Shown here in pieces: positions 26,703 through 36,373 of a DNA stretch of 41,188 nt (its first letter is position 1; each line of letters starts with the position of its first letter). Under the pieces are notes generated by a model. That model was not told where the DNA came from and did not search any database. It saw only the letters and a list, made by a program, of their open reading frames with translations. Both the position numbers and the translations under genes were made by a program. The DNA is from Gracilaria caudata (lineage: Eukaryota; Rhodophyta; Florideophyceae; Gracilariales; Gracilariaceae): contig JASCIV010000133.1 in NCBI GenBank assembly GCA_030374735.1, positions 1 to 41,188 on the forward strand, given 5' to 3'.

Positions 26703-28188
26703 CGAAGCAGTGTTCAACGGGGTTCTCACTTTCCACAATCTGCTGCCTTTATACAGAGGTGGTTTCGTCGGGTGGCAGCTTTTTGCGGCGCAACGAAAAT
26801 CTTTAACAAGTTAACTCTACGTTTGTACCGTCGTCACACGAAATATCCAAGCATTCCTCCCGAAGTGCCTGTAGCAGACGGGAAAAGAAATGACTTACCA
26901 AAGGTACTGTACCTTTTTACGCTTTGTCGAAGGCAAAAAGACAAACGGTTTCGAATTTTTGTCAGGCAAAACCCGCTTTTTTTCGAATTTCACTTTGGAA
27001 TCTGACAGGAAGTATATCAGAGAAATACCTTCATACCTTCTTAATTTTGTACAACACACGTTGTCGATCATTTCGCAATTTCGGAGCCGAGAGAACGCGT
27101 TTGAACGAGTCGAGAACGTCGTACAATAATCACAGAGGCTTAAATGTCTCTGAGGAGAGAAACACAATATAAGGGTACTCGGATTATGCCCCCGACAGTT
27201 TCAGAGAATAGGAAAATACTTTTCACCCAGCAGCCGCCTCGTGTGTGGTGCACTTCGTATGTGCATAGGTATTGATATTGACTGCGAGATATAGAAGTTC
27301 TGTTCTGAAACCATAACCTGCGAGAGAGAGATTCTCTGCCTCTTAGTTTTTTTTATAAACGTTTCGTACACATTGGTTATTGCACACTACGAAATATAAC
27401 AATCTCGACCATGAAGATCTCAGATGAAGCACGGAAAATAAGCAGTAGGCTCCGAAGTTTATGGCTGACAAGAGCATTGATAGATTGTAACGCCATAATA
27501 TTTACGGGCATGTCCAGGGGCCAAACCTTGGAGGAAGATTTCCGCTACGAGGGTAGATTGCAAACCCGGGTGAGCTGTTTGGCTTCGTAGATATGCCCCT
27601 AAGTTAGACTACGATGTCGAACGATGATGATATAGGGACGTTGCTCAACTCCAACCAAAACGTCCGCTAGACTCTCTATATGAACTTTCAAATAAGATAA
27701 ATGATTGAAACCCCTACTTCATCAGACGTTTTCCGGTATCGAAGTGAGCAATAGAACGCACCAAAGTTAAGCAGAGGAATGTGCACCATTCGTGTCAAAG
27801 CATAACGGAAGTTGTGACGAACCGATTTCTAAAAAAGCAGGATGCTACATCCGCGAGTAACGCTCGGCCCTTCAACCATTTCTCAAAGCATGTGATCTTG
27901 CGAGAGTGTGACGTCGTAAGGATCAAGCCTCAATTAAAAATAGTCGCTCTCGTTGCTTTCGTACGGCGTTTGAAAATGTCGACTATGTATTTGCATCCCA
28001 ACACTCACAAGAACAGTAGTACGAAAATGCTTTGTAGCAAAAGATAAAGCCAAGCTAAGGTGTGGCCATGACGGAAACGCATAACAGAGTTGGTAAAAAC
28101 TAGTTGCAGAAGCATGTCAATAACCAGGAAGCTCTCTGGAAAAGAGGAGATAGTCAACCTCCAGCTAGGGGGCAACTATAGGGTTCAT
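26703..28188. other. 1.5-kb intergenic region
   Basis: This lies between the CDK7 start (minus) and the 3' end of the ABC-class ATPase (minus). The first few hundred bases should hold the CDK7 promoter. Short frames (for example 26772-27005 and 27781-28047, both plus) begin with GTG rather than ATG and show no family features. A ccaaagttaagcag stretch near 27760 resembles a fragment of 5S rRNA, but its flanks do not. I see no supported gene. Confidence 0.4.
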
Positions 28189-30069
28189 TCAAGTTTCGCC
28201 GCCATTTGCATGCAGCAACTTGAATCCACGAATACGATTAAGAGCAGCTTGTACTTCAAGCCCACGGGGACGGGCGTAGTTCCCTAGAAACTGTCGTTGG
28301 GTGTTAATGGTGTCCATTCCATCTACGTCAATGTCATTTTCGAGCTTCTTTATCGCTGATGTAATGTCTTCATTCTCAAGTTCTTCTAATTCAGAGATTC
28401 TGTCCAACATTGCCGCAATAGCCCTTGTCTGGCTCTTTTCGACAACCTGAGACACTGCGCTAAGGTCGATATCAGTTGAGCCAAAGTGAATCACCGTCCT
28501 TTCCTTCACTTGGATTCTTTTGCCTTGCAAAAAACCTCTTATTGATGACCTCAAAACCCTTCTCTTCTTTCTTCTCTTGAATATGTCACTGTGACAGAGC
28601 GACAGATTCGGTATGGCCGGGCCTTTAGCTGCTATTTGCTTAGCGGCCTCAGTCACATTTTTAGGGTTATAACTGTCCATCATCAAAACCAGATCACTGA
28701 CAGCAAAGTAATCGCCAGCTGCACCAACCACAAGAATAGTACTGATACCTTCCTTCTCGTGAAGGGTTCGGATGCGCTTTATCATCGGCGTGATTGGTTC
28801 CTTTGCATCTGGAACCAATTCTTGCATTCTATGATCCCGGATCATGAAATTGGTGGCTGTCAGATCCTCGTCGATGAGGAGAAGCTTGGCACCTGCTTCT
28901 ATGGCCTCTATGATATTTGTCGCTTGAGACGTTGAACCGGATGCATCTGGGGTGGAGAACTCATCAGTTCTCTTTCCGAAAGGCAAATTGTTAATGAACG
29001 GACTGATGTCAACCCCAGTAACAGAGCGACCATCCTCTGCGCGAATAGACATAGCCTTTTCGTGAACAACGACAAACTCGCGACCATCCCCAGGAATATG
29101 ATTGTACACACCAACCTGTAAGGCCGATAACAGAGTGCTCTTCCCATGAAATCCACCACCAACAATCAGAGACACGCCAGGCTTAAGACCCATACCACTC
29201 ACAACTTTGTCCCCGGGCAAAGTGAATGACACGCGAAGCGAGGGCGGGGACAAGAACTTGATCACGTCGGATCCATGAAGAGGTTTGTCAGATGCTCCTG
29301 ATAGTCTTGGCAATATTGCGCCATCGACAACGAAAGCGATAAGACCTTTCTCTGGAAGCATATCGCGCAACGCCTGTTGTTGTTCTACAGATTCGACATG
29401 ACGCTGGAGGTTACTAGCGTCACTTTGCTCAGCGAATAAAACTTGGTTCAGTATTTGTGGCAGCAAATCAATAAGTGCCGACTCTGCGGCATTTCCGTCT
29501 ATTGTGCGCCCGCGCGCTGGTAAACCCACGCAGAAACGAATCTCAAGATGATCTTGGACTATAATACAACTCGATCGATATAGCACATGCTGGGAAGGCC
29601 GATCAATGGATATATCACCACCTTTCAGCGAATTCCATGCAGGATTTCTGGAACGCGAGTCCCCTAACTCAAAGGCGAATTGAGCAAACTTCCGTGTGAG
29701 AAAGTCGCACAACGCAATGGAACGAATTGTTGAGCTGTACAGCTCGGGCTGAAATTTAGATTCAGCAAGCGGAACTCGTGCTCGTAAACGAGATGGGGGT
29801 GCGTAGGGATCACTCTGAATGCGGTCAACATGCAGAGAGATGGAGGGAAGAAGCTGCCACACCCCTCGAAGTGACTTGTAGGCAGGGTAGGAAGAGCGAT
29901 TTATACGCCTGATTGCAGCTCGTAGTGAGGATGCATCTCCTAAGATCTCACCGCTTGCCTCGTCAGCGGGGGGCCTTTGTTGAGGGGCTTCTGCATTATC
30001 ATGGAACGCTCCACGTGCGCGACCGCGACCACGGCCGCGACCACGACCGTGACCTCCTCGGAACCTCAT
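28189..30069 (-). CDS. Predicted ABC-class ATPase (COG3044/MRB1590 type) with RG-rich N-terminus
   Basis: This 626-residue protein belongs to the little-studied ABC_ATPase family found in bacteria and some protists; the trypanosomatid member MRB1590 binds RNA and takes part in mitochondrial RNA editing. Residues 5-20 are an uninterrupted Gly-Arg repeat tract of RG/RGG type, a nucleic-acid-binding feature that bacterial members lack to my knowledge. The Walker A loop is GGGFHGKST (304-312), the family's ASGSTSQATN (376-385) plays the signature role, and Walker B is KLLLIDED (395-402). A preceding block ending SGMGLKPGVSLIVGGG and the following RDHRMQELV are also characteristic. It has no membrane segments, so it is not a transporter. 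It is intronless and starts at an ATG 439 bp from the divergent DHHC gene. An RNA-linked role is inferred from the tail and the trypanosome homologue. Confidence 0.88.
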   Translation of the reverse strand: MRFRGGHGRGRGRGRGRARGAFHDNAEAPQQRPPADEASGEILGDASSLRAAIRRINRSSYPAYKSLRGVWQLLPSISLHVDRIQSDPYAPPSRLRARVPLAESKFQPELYSSTIRSIALCDFLTRKFAQFAFELGDSRSRNPAWNSLKGGDISIDRPSQHVLYRSSCIIVQDHLEIRFCVGLPARGRTIDGNAAESALIDLLPQILNQVLFAEQSDASNLQRHVESVEQQQALRDMLPEKGLIAFVVDGAILPRLSGASDKPLHGSDVIKFLSPPSLRVSFTLPGDKVVSGMGLKPGVSLIVGGGFHGKSTLLSALQVGVYNHIPGDGREFVVVHEKAMSIRAEDGRSVTGVDISPFINNLPFGKRTDEFSTPDASGSTSQATNIIEAIEAGAKLLLIDEDLTATNFMIRDHRMQELVPDAKEPITPMIKRIRTLHEKEGISTILVVGAAGDYFAVSDLVLMMDSYNPKNVTEAAKQIAAKGPAIPNLSLCHSDIFKRRKKRRVLRSSIRGFLQGKRIQVKERTVIHFGSTDIDLSAVSQVVEKSQTRAIAAMLDRISELEELENEDITSAIKKLENDIDVDGMDTINTQRQFLGNYARPRGLEVQAALNRIRGFKLLHANGGET

Positions 30070-30508
30070 CGTCGGTGATCACCGCAGGAAAATTTTCTGG
30101 CTCGTGCGAGGGGCAAAAGAAGAGGTCGCTTTCATGGAAGGATGCGAGGGAACGACGGCGCTGGCGTTGATCGGGCTCGGTGATCAGAGAGACGGGAAAG
30201 GGCGGCGATGCGGCTGCCGTTTTTACGAATGAGACATGGGCAGCTTGAATCATCAGAATAAATCGAAGAAAGTTTCTTCAAGAAACCCCGAGTCATGGTA
30301 AAATTATTTTACTTGAATACTCTTTTTGACACTTTGTGCGAGGCGAGCGGTGCTCACAAGGGGCACCGCAGCAACTCCTTCTGCAACAGTGTACTTGCTC
30401 AAAAGCTTCACCACAACACGCGTCCTCACCCATCGCGCCTGTCCGCTTCCTTCTCCCGCAGTCTGGATTGCCTCCTAGAAGGAAGCTTTCCGTCTTCTCA
30501 AGGGCGTA
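30070..30508. other. Divergent intergenic region, ABC ATPase / DHHC gene
   Basis: This 439-base spacer lies between head-to-head starts, presumably a bidirectional promoter region. It contains no coding sequence I can support. Confidence 0.4.
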
Positions 30509-32104
30509 ATGGAGCAGTCCCCGTCCGTTAGCGCGCTTATACGCGCTGGTGACCTGGCCTCCCTGCTCCAGCGTCTCACCGACCCATCGCTGCCGGAAGA
30601 GCTTTTGCATCCTGACGACAATGGTCATACCCCTCTGCACTGGGCGGCGCTAGCGCCTGCTCCAATTCTTGCCACCCTTTTGCCCTTGGCTCCGCGACTC
30701 GATGTAATATCAACAAACCCCGCTCAATTGCACCAAACACCGCTCCACTGGGCGTGCGTATCGGCTCCACTCCAGAATGTCAAAGCTTTATTGGATGCCG
30801 GTGCCGATCCATCTCTTCGTGACGCGAGTGGATACGACGCTCCAATTCACGCCGCCCAGTACGGAAGAGTAGCGGTTCTCCATCTCATTCTGTCGAGGTG
30901 GCCAGTTTTGGCACGCACAACCGATAACGATGCTCACACCCTTCTGCAATGGGCAGCTTATTATGGACACATTCCTTGCGTCAGATACCTGCTAATTGTT
31001 CACTCAGTCCATATTGATGCTGTAGATGCACAAGGTTCCACTGCATTGCACAGGGCTGTCCAACGCAGCCATCATTTGGTCGCCAACGCTCTTATCCGCG
31101 CAGGCGCAGATGCTACCATCGCCGACGCAAATGGCAATACGCCGTACCAACTTTCATCGCAAAAGAAGACCACTGATACTTCATGCACTCCCGGAGAACG
31201 CTCTCACTCCTCTTTCACCCGCGCTGAATACAGTTCAAGAAAATCTGCAAAGCGCTATGGCCCCGTGGTCTTTTACTACGCCACTTTAGCCATTTCATAT
31301 GCGCGGTTTCTACAGCTCACAGTAGGACCAGGATTTGTCAGCGTACCGGTGCTTGTGTTTTCCCATTTACTCTTGTTTGTTAGCTTCACATGCCATCTAT
31401 TCACAACATACGGCAACCCTGGTGACGTCGTGAAAGGAACTCGTGAATCTCTAGTTCGTCATATTGAACGGTGTATTGAAATCGACAGAGATGTGGATCT
31501 CTTACCCTCCGCGTACTGCTACACATGTCTCGCTGTGAAGCCCTCCCGGTCAAAACATTCGGCCGAGCGGGATGTATGCGTTCGAATGTTTGATCACGAA
31601 TGCCCATGGGTGAATAACTCTGTCGGCTTAGGTACGAGAAGGCAGTTTTTGTTGCTAGTGCTTTGTACACCAATAGTCCAAACGGTGTTCATTTTTGTCG
31701 TCATGCGCTATGCCATGAGAGCACCTTCCATAGCTTCATTTGTTCAAAGCCACCTTCTGGAAACATTCTTGGTTTCGATTCATTCTGTGTTGGCCGTGTT
31801 CTGCATCATGCTCTTTATAACTCAGATTCAATTGGTGGCTAAAGGACGAACAACTTATGAGCATCTTGTAGCAACAAGGGACAATATCTCGTCGAATCCG
31901 CACGATAGAGGGGTGTGGCAGAATTTTACAGGATTCTTGACATCCACTGGCCCTGGAACAGGCCACCCATTGTCGGAACTGAATTTGAAGACTTTACGGG
32001 ACGTCATATTTGCTACCGGCAAACCTGTTTTGCATGTAGAGCAGCAAAGGGCAGCGTTGATGGAAGAGAAGGAGAAAGAGCACCTGTCAATTGAAAAGGT
32101 CTAG
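30509..32104 (+). CDS. Ankyrin-repeat DHHC-type palmitoyltransferase (HIP14/Akr1-like) with altered zinc site
   Basis: This 531-residue integral membrane enzyme should S-acylate protein cysteines. Residues about 38-215 carry five ankyrin repeats (GHTPLHWAA, HQTPLHWAC, YDAPIHAAQ, AHTLLQWAA, GSTALHRAV), the architecture of ZDHHC17/13 and yeast Akr1. Transmembrane segments lie near 250-300 and 378-440. The cysteine-rich domain runs from C337 to S371. Catalytic D362-H363-E364-C365 replaces DHHC with DHEC; the reactive Cys and its His are kept. Zinc site 1 (C337, C340, H350, C357) is intact, whereas all four site-2 positions are substituted (S351, R354, E364, S371). The TTxE motif is present as TTYE (448-451). 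I count two TM pairs clearly; the HIP14 class has six segments, so some may be short. It is intronless with a good start, and is divergent from the ABC ATPase gene. Confidence 0.9.
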   Translation: MEQSPSVSALIRAGDLASLLQRLTDPSLPEELLHPDDNGHTPLHWAALAPAPILATLLPLAPRLDVISTNPAQLHQTPLHWACVSAPLQNVKALLDAGADPSLRDASGYDAPIHAAQYGRVAVLHLILSRWPVLARTTDNDAHTLLQWAAYYGHIPCVRYLLIVHSVHIDAVDAQGSTALHRAVQRSHHLVANALIRAGADATIADANGNTPYQLSSQKKTTDTSCTPGERSHSSFTRAEYSSRKSAKRYGPVVFYYATLAISYARFLQLTVGPGFVSVPVLVFSHLLLFVSFTCHLFTTYGNPGDVVKGTRESLVRHIERCIEIDRDVDLLPSAYCYTCLAVKPSRSKHSAERDVCVRMFDHECPWVNNSVGLGTRRQFLLLVLCTPIVQTVFIFVVMRYAMRAPSIASFVQSHLLETFLVSIHSVLAVFCIMLFITQIQLVAKGRTTYEHLVATRDNISSNPHDRGVWQNFTGFLTSTGPGTGHPLSELNLKTLRDVIFATGKPVLHVEQQRAALMEEKEKEHLSIEKV

Positions 32105-32249
32105 CTCTCGATTTACCGCTCTGTACATTCAGGCTGCTTCCCAGGGTTTACATTTTTGTACATTGAATGTGAGGGCAGCAACTCTGACTTTTGTTCGAAA
32201 CGAAGTTAATTATGCCACATATACACTAACTACTCAACTTACGAAAAAC

Positions 32250-34016
32250 TCATTTCTCCGCAACCGAGAATGAATGAGACACATGCGGGGAAAGAAACCC
32301 GCGGCGCATGTATGCAACTGAGGTCCGCGGGGAAGCGGATGGGTTAGTCAACGTCATACCAAGAGGTGAAACACTGTTGCTATAGGTACCGCGTAATCCG
32401 TTGCCCAGCTCAGGCAGAATCAATGAGAGATGTCCGAGGGATCCCGAACGACCCGGTTCCACTCCCACGTTGAGGATGTCACTCATGTTGCAAGACCATT
32501 TTCCGTTGCCATTGTACTTAAGCTCCCCAGATAACCGGTCAAGCGGGGCTGATGGTTCGCGACTGAAATACGACAAACCGAATTCAGGCGATGTGTCTCC
32601 AAATATCTTGGAGTCGACCGACATGGGGTGATCGCTCCCTGAGCGAGAGCCAAATCCCTTGTTGAAGTATGGTATCATCTCCATCTCCTCGTTATGATAC
32701 TTTGGAGGGCGACATAAGTTGAAGTCCAAAGAACCATTTGAATTTGTCGGGTCTGTCGGAGTTATATCTGAAGAGCAGAGAATGTTACTGGGTGTCTTAG
32801 TTGACGGGGCACCAAGCTCGTGTGAAATTGGGTTGTTCTCAGGTTTCATGCCGCCGTCTTCGCAATATTCTGCGTCTCGCGTACTTGAGATTTGAGGTTG
32901 ATTACCGGTATGACCTTGATCGATTTCAAATGCCGTTGTGTTAGGACCGGACTTTGCAGGAGTATCCTCAATAGGAGTCATCTCTGTGGACAAATGGCGA
33001 TGAGAGACCCTTTCGCTATCAGTGGCACTGGAGTTGAAGTATCCGAGAAGGGAGAGTTTCTGGGCTTGAAGAACCAGATCATTGTCCTCATGAGAAAGAG
33101 TAGTGGAGTTAGGGTGTTCTGATAGCGGCTGCGAAAAAGTTGGTTGCGGATAAATGATAGGATCGGCGGCGTAGTCTTGAGGTGGTGGATAGGACAGCTC
33201 TCCAAGCTTAGGGGCGTTAGATGCAGGGTATGCTGGTTGCTCGTGTTGAAGTGTTGAAGGGTAACGATGATGCGGCGCAGTTGGAGCGTTCGGCGCCTGT
33301 GGCGATTGTTCGGGTCGTAGAGGGGGCTGTTGCTGTTGTAAATATTGCTGCGCTCGTGGCGCGTAGGTTTGTTGGGTGTCAGAAATGGGATCAAAGTCAT
33401 GCTGTAGATTATGGCGGAAAGTGGGGTGTTGTTGTATGAGGTGCTGATTGTCTGTTAGATGAAACTGTGTTTGCAGCCGCATAAGGCGCTGCTCACCTTC
33501 GTAGTACTGCCTTCGTTCCTCTTGGCGAATGCGTTGCTGCTCCTGAAGATGCCGTTGGGTCTGCTGCTGACGCAACGCCGTACGGTGCACCTGCTCGGGC
33601 TGTGGGTGTTGCTGTCGGCGCTGCGCATCCTGCCATTGATTTGCCTGTTGTAACTGCAGCTGCGCAACGAACGCGTCTGCGGTGCGGTCGACGTCGGGCA
33701 CGACAGAATGTTGGTTTCGGCGGCGAGCCGGAGAGGCTTGTTGCAGTTCGGCACGGCGGGCGTAGGCGGAAGCCGTGAGCGGGTGGTCGGTGCGACGGCT
33801 GTGGACTCGCTCGTGTGATGCCATGCAGCTCTTCCACTTGAACTTCTTGCCGCAATCGGGGCACGCGTACGGCTCCTCACCGGTGTGCAGCCGCATGTGA
33901 GCCTTGAGATTGGATTTACGGGAGAAGGTCTTCTCGCAGCCCTCGACGGTACAGCGGTGCACCTTGACTACGGTGGACGATATGGGCGGCCCTTGCGGCG
34001 GTGGATTGGAAGACAT
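32250..34016 (-). CDS. C2H2 zinc-finger protein, Gln-rich, probable transcription factor
   Basis: This 588-residue protein has two adjacent classical fingers at its N-terminus: C22-C27-H40-H44 and C52-C55-H68-H72, joined by TGEEPYAC, close to the canonical TGEKP linker. The first finger, with VEGCEKTFSRKSNLKAHMRLH-type spacing, resembles TFIIIA/Zap1-class fingers. Residues about 120-250 are extremely Gln/His/Arg-rich, the usual composition of activation or coiled regions. The rest is disordered and rich in Ser, Pro and Asn, with SP sites. Two fingers can recognise only a short DNA site, so dimerisation or partners are likely. It is intronless and divergent from the BASS transporter gene. Target genes cannot be inferred. 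Confidence 0.88.
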   Translation of the reverse strand: MSSNPPPQGPPISSTVVKVHRCTVEGCEKTFSRKSNLKAHMRLHTGEEPYACPDCGKKFKWKSCMASHERVHSRRTDHPLTASAYARRAELQQASPARRRNQHSVVPDVDRTADAFVAQLQLQQANQWQDAQRRQQHPQPEQVHRTALRQQQTQRHLQEQQRIRQEERRQYYEGEQRLMRLQTQFHLTDNQHLIQQHPTFRHNLQHDFDPISDTQQTYAPRAQQYLQQQQPPLRPEQSPQAPNAPTAPHHRYPSTLQHEQPAYPASNAPKLGELSYPPPQDYAADPIIYPQPTFSQPLSEHPNSTTLSHEDNDLVLQAQKLSLLGYFNSSATDSERVSHRHLSTEMTPIEDTPAKSGPNTTAFEIDQGHTGNQPQISSTRDAEYCEDGGMKPENNPISHELGAPSTKTPSNILCSSDITPTDPTNSNGSLDFNLCRPPKYHNEEMEMIPYFNKGFGSRSGSDHPMSVDSKIFGDTSPEFGLSYFSREPSAPLDRLSGELKYNGNGKWSCNMSDILNVGVEPGRSGSLGHLSLILPELGNGLRGTYSNSVSPLGMTLTNPSASPRTSVAYMRRGFLSPHVSHSFSVAEK

Positions 34017-34459
34017 TGCGAAGAAGACAAGGGACGGCGAGTGCGGAGGGAAGAGACGACGGCGGCATCTACGACGGCGGCGGGGAACCGGCTACGACAG
34101 CTGACGAAGGGTACAACCAAGACAAAAGCGAGTTCAGATTGGCGAGGGGGCTCCGTGGTGTGCTTTGGCATAACTGGCATGTGTGGCCGGCCACACACGG
34201 CAGAAGACTTTACCATTTACGCCACCTTACAGGATTTGGAAACAACCTCTCACACGCATGTGTGATTGCAGGTCCTGTTTTTGGGCGTTACCGTTCTATA
34301 TTCGGAGGGCCCCTTGCGCCAATCGCATCGCGCGCTGCACGACAAGTGCCATGCTATTCGTATACACGATAGGAAAACCTCCCTCATCACGACTGCGATG
34401 ATCTCTGATGCTTGATTAGATCCCGATATGCGACCCTGGCCACCGTCATCACCATTGCC
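34017..34459. other. Divergent intergenic region, C2H2 / BASS
   Basis: These 443 bases hold both promoters. A five-codon ATG frame at 34398-34415 would be an upstream ORF for the BASS gene if transcribed. No other feature is supported. Confidence 0.4.
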
Positions 34460-35686
34460 ATGAACACCGCTGCTTTTGCTGTCTCCGTGCCAACAAGTCT
34501 TCGTCATCGCGCTACTAATCGTTTTGAGCGCACATCATGTCGTGCCTCTCGCTTTCTCCAGAGGGCCACGCATCACGCAATTAGCTATCGGCTCAGGCCA
34601 CCACCTGTCAAATGGCCGTCCACTCTCACCACTTGTGACCTCTCCCGTAGTCCTCCTCCCTCTCACCCGGTGTTATCCAGCCCTCTCCATCGCCCCAAAA
34701 ACCTTCTGCAGGTCTTGACTAACTTGTTTCCTCTATGGGTTTCGATTGGCGCCGTGACCGCTTTTTTGCAGCCCGCAACGTTCCTCTGGTTTCGCTCATC
34801 GTACATTGTGCCCACGCTGTCCCTCATCATGTTGGGTATGGGGCTCACCATAACACCGCAATCGTTTGCTACAGTTTTCCGGACGCCACGTCAAGTTTTG
34901 TTGGGCGCATGTGCTCAGTACACCCTCATGCCCTTGCTCGCACGTACGCTTTCACTCGCCATGCGTCTGCCGCCTGCACTCGCAGCAGGAGTAATTTTGG
35001 TAGGAGTCTGTCCTGGCGGCGCCGCGAGCAACGTCATCTGTCTCCTCGCTCGAGCAAATGTGGCATTATCGGTTGTATTGACCCTGGTATCAACCCTTCT
35101 CAGTGTTCTTCTTATTCCCTCGCTAATGAGCTTGCTGGCGGGTACGTTGGTACCGGTCGCCTCATTCCCCTTATTGATTAGTACAGCACAAGTGGTTCTT
35201 TTGCCCCTTCTTCTCGGCTATGTACTCCAGAATACATTCCCGCGAATCGTATCAGCTACTTCCAACATGCTTCCCCTTATATCTGTTCTAGGGGTAACCG
35301 CAATTTGCAGTGGCGTCATTGCAGCAAATGCTTCCGCCCTAGCCTCCGTTGGGCCAAAGCTGACTCTGGCTATTGCGATCATGCATATCTTGGGCGGAAT
35401 TCTGGGCTATATTGTTGCTACCGTATTCAGGCTTGATGTATCCTCAAAGAGAACAGTCAGCATCGAAGTAATGATGCAGAACTCGTCTCTCGCAGTGTCC
35501 CTAGCCAATGCTCATTTTGCCAACCCCGCTACAGCTGTACCGGGGGCCATTAGTGCCGTTATGCATTCTGTTTTTGGCTCAGTTCTCGCTGGAATCTGGA
35601 GGTTTTCGGCCTCTAAAGAAGTTATTCCACTCAACGACGAAAAGACGGCCGCGATTGAATCTTTATATCGAGAATTGGACGAATAA
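34460..35686 (+). CDS. Plastid BASS-family (bile acid:sodium symporter-type) transporter
   Basis: This 408-residue protein has an N-terminal ~75 residues rich in Arg, Ser, Pro and Thr and nearly free of acids, a typical plastid transit peptide. About nine or ten hydrophobic segments follow. Family blocks are MLGMGLTITPQSFATVFRTP, where the GMGLTI turn is a BASS hallmark, CPGGAASN (184-191), the sodium-site crossover helix, and a conserved late SIEVMMQNSSLAVSLA segment that forms the second crossover. Plant BASS members import or export pyruvate, pantoate or 2-keto acids with sodium across the plastid envelope; substrate is not decidable here. The longer frame to 34412 would need a TTG start; the ATG at 34460 sits in attgccATGa. 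It is intronless. It is one of the best pointers that the host has plastids. Confidence 0.9.
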   Translation: MNTAAFAVSVPTSLRHRATNRFERTSCRASRFLQRATHHAISYRLRPPPVKWPSTLTTCDLSRSPPPSHPVLSSPLHRPKNLLQVLTNLFPLWVSIGAVTAFLQPATFLWFRSSYIVPTLSLIMLGMGLTITPQSFATVFRTPRQVLLGACAQYTLMPLLARTLSLAMRLPPALAAGVILVGVCPGGAASNVICLLARANVALSVVLTLVSTLLSVLLIPSLMSLLAGTLVPVASFPLLISTAQVVLLPLLLGYVLQNTFPRIVSATSNMLPLISVLGVTAICSGVIAANASALASVGPKLTLAIAIMHILGGILGYIVATVFRLDVSSKRTVSIEVMMQNSSLAVSLANAHFANPATAVPGAISAVMHSVFGSVLAGIWRFSASKEVIPLNDEKTAAIESLYRELDE

Positions 35687-35738
35687 GGGAACCCCACGGT
35701 TTTTTATGCGGGAACCGTAACCTTTGTATGCAAATAAT

Positions 35739-36131
35739 TCAACTTGAGAACTGAGCCGAGCACCGCAGAATTGGGGAAAACTGTTTACGAGAACTGTAAT
35801 CTTTGAAGTTGATGAGGTCTTTTGGCGAACGAAGGCGAGAGAATATCTTTCGAAACCTGTGGATCCACTTGAAATAGTGAACTAGAACTTCAACCAAGGC
35901 AAGACCCGATGAAGAGCTTTCTGTTTGTCTAGAAATATATGCAGTGTGACCCCTTGAGGCCAGAGTTTCCATAACTGTGACTCGATAGGTCCAGGGGTTG
36001 CACACAACCTCGTCAAGCAATAACCATTGACAAGGAAGGAACTTTTCTCGTGTCCGTGAAAAGACAGTTTTAGTCACGCGACGTTATTGGGTTTTAATCA
36101 ACAGATGAAAAATTAGAGCAGTCATGATCAT
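35739..36131 (-). pseudogene. Candidate minus-strand ORF interrupted by one TAA
   Basis: From an ATG at 36131 the frame encodes 15 mostly hydrophobic residues, then a TAA (36086-36084), then 114 further codons to a TGA at 35739. The downstream part looks protein-like (LPCQWLLLDEVVCNPWTYRV, LALVEVLVHYFKWIHRF), but I recognise no family. Either a single nonsense mutation has broken a small membrane-anchored protein, or translation starts at an internal Met (METLASRGH), or the match is chance. The 3' end lies 52 bp from the BASS stop, the tail-to-tail spacing usual in this window. No splice acceptor that would skip the TAA was convincing. Confidence 0.3.
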
Positions 36132-36373
36132 GATGATGATCACGTGCAATTGTGGTCTCCAAAAGTGGAAACGCAGGACACCTCCCCACCCCACCCCCCC
36201 GTCGTGCTTCTCGTTCGTCGTGTCCCCAATCTTTTCTCAATGCCTCTGAGATGATCAACATACAAAGTTGTTGAACACATCCTGCTCATACTAATTCTGT
36301 GGTTTCTTACTTATCATGAACTAATCTTCAAGATACCAACTGGCTCGTGCGATTTGAACACATTGTACGTGTT

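Noticed and set aside
27740..27790. ccaaagttaagcag resembling part of 5S rRNA
   Set aside because: Only about ten bases match; the surrounding sequence does not give the helices or length of 5S rRNA.
33455..33880. Arg/Ser-rich frames on the minus strand opposite the Gln repeats
   Set aside because: They are alternative frames of the CAG/CAA-rich part of the C2H2 gene.
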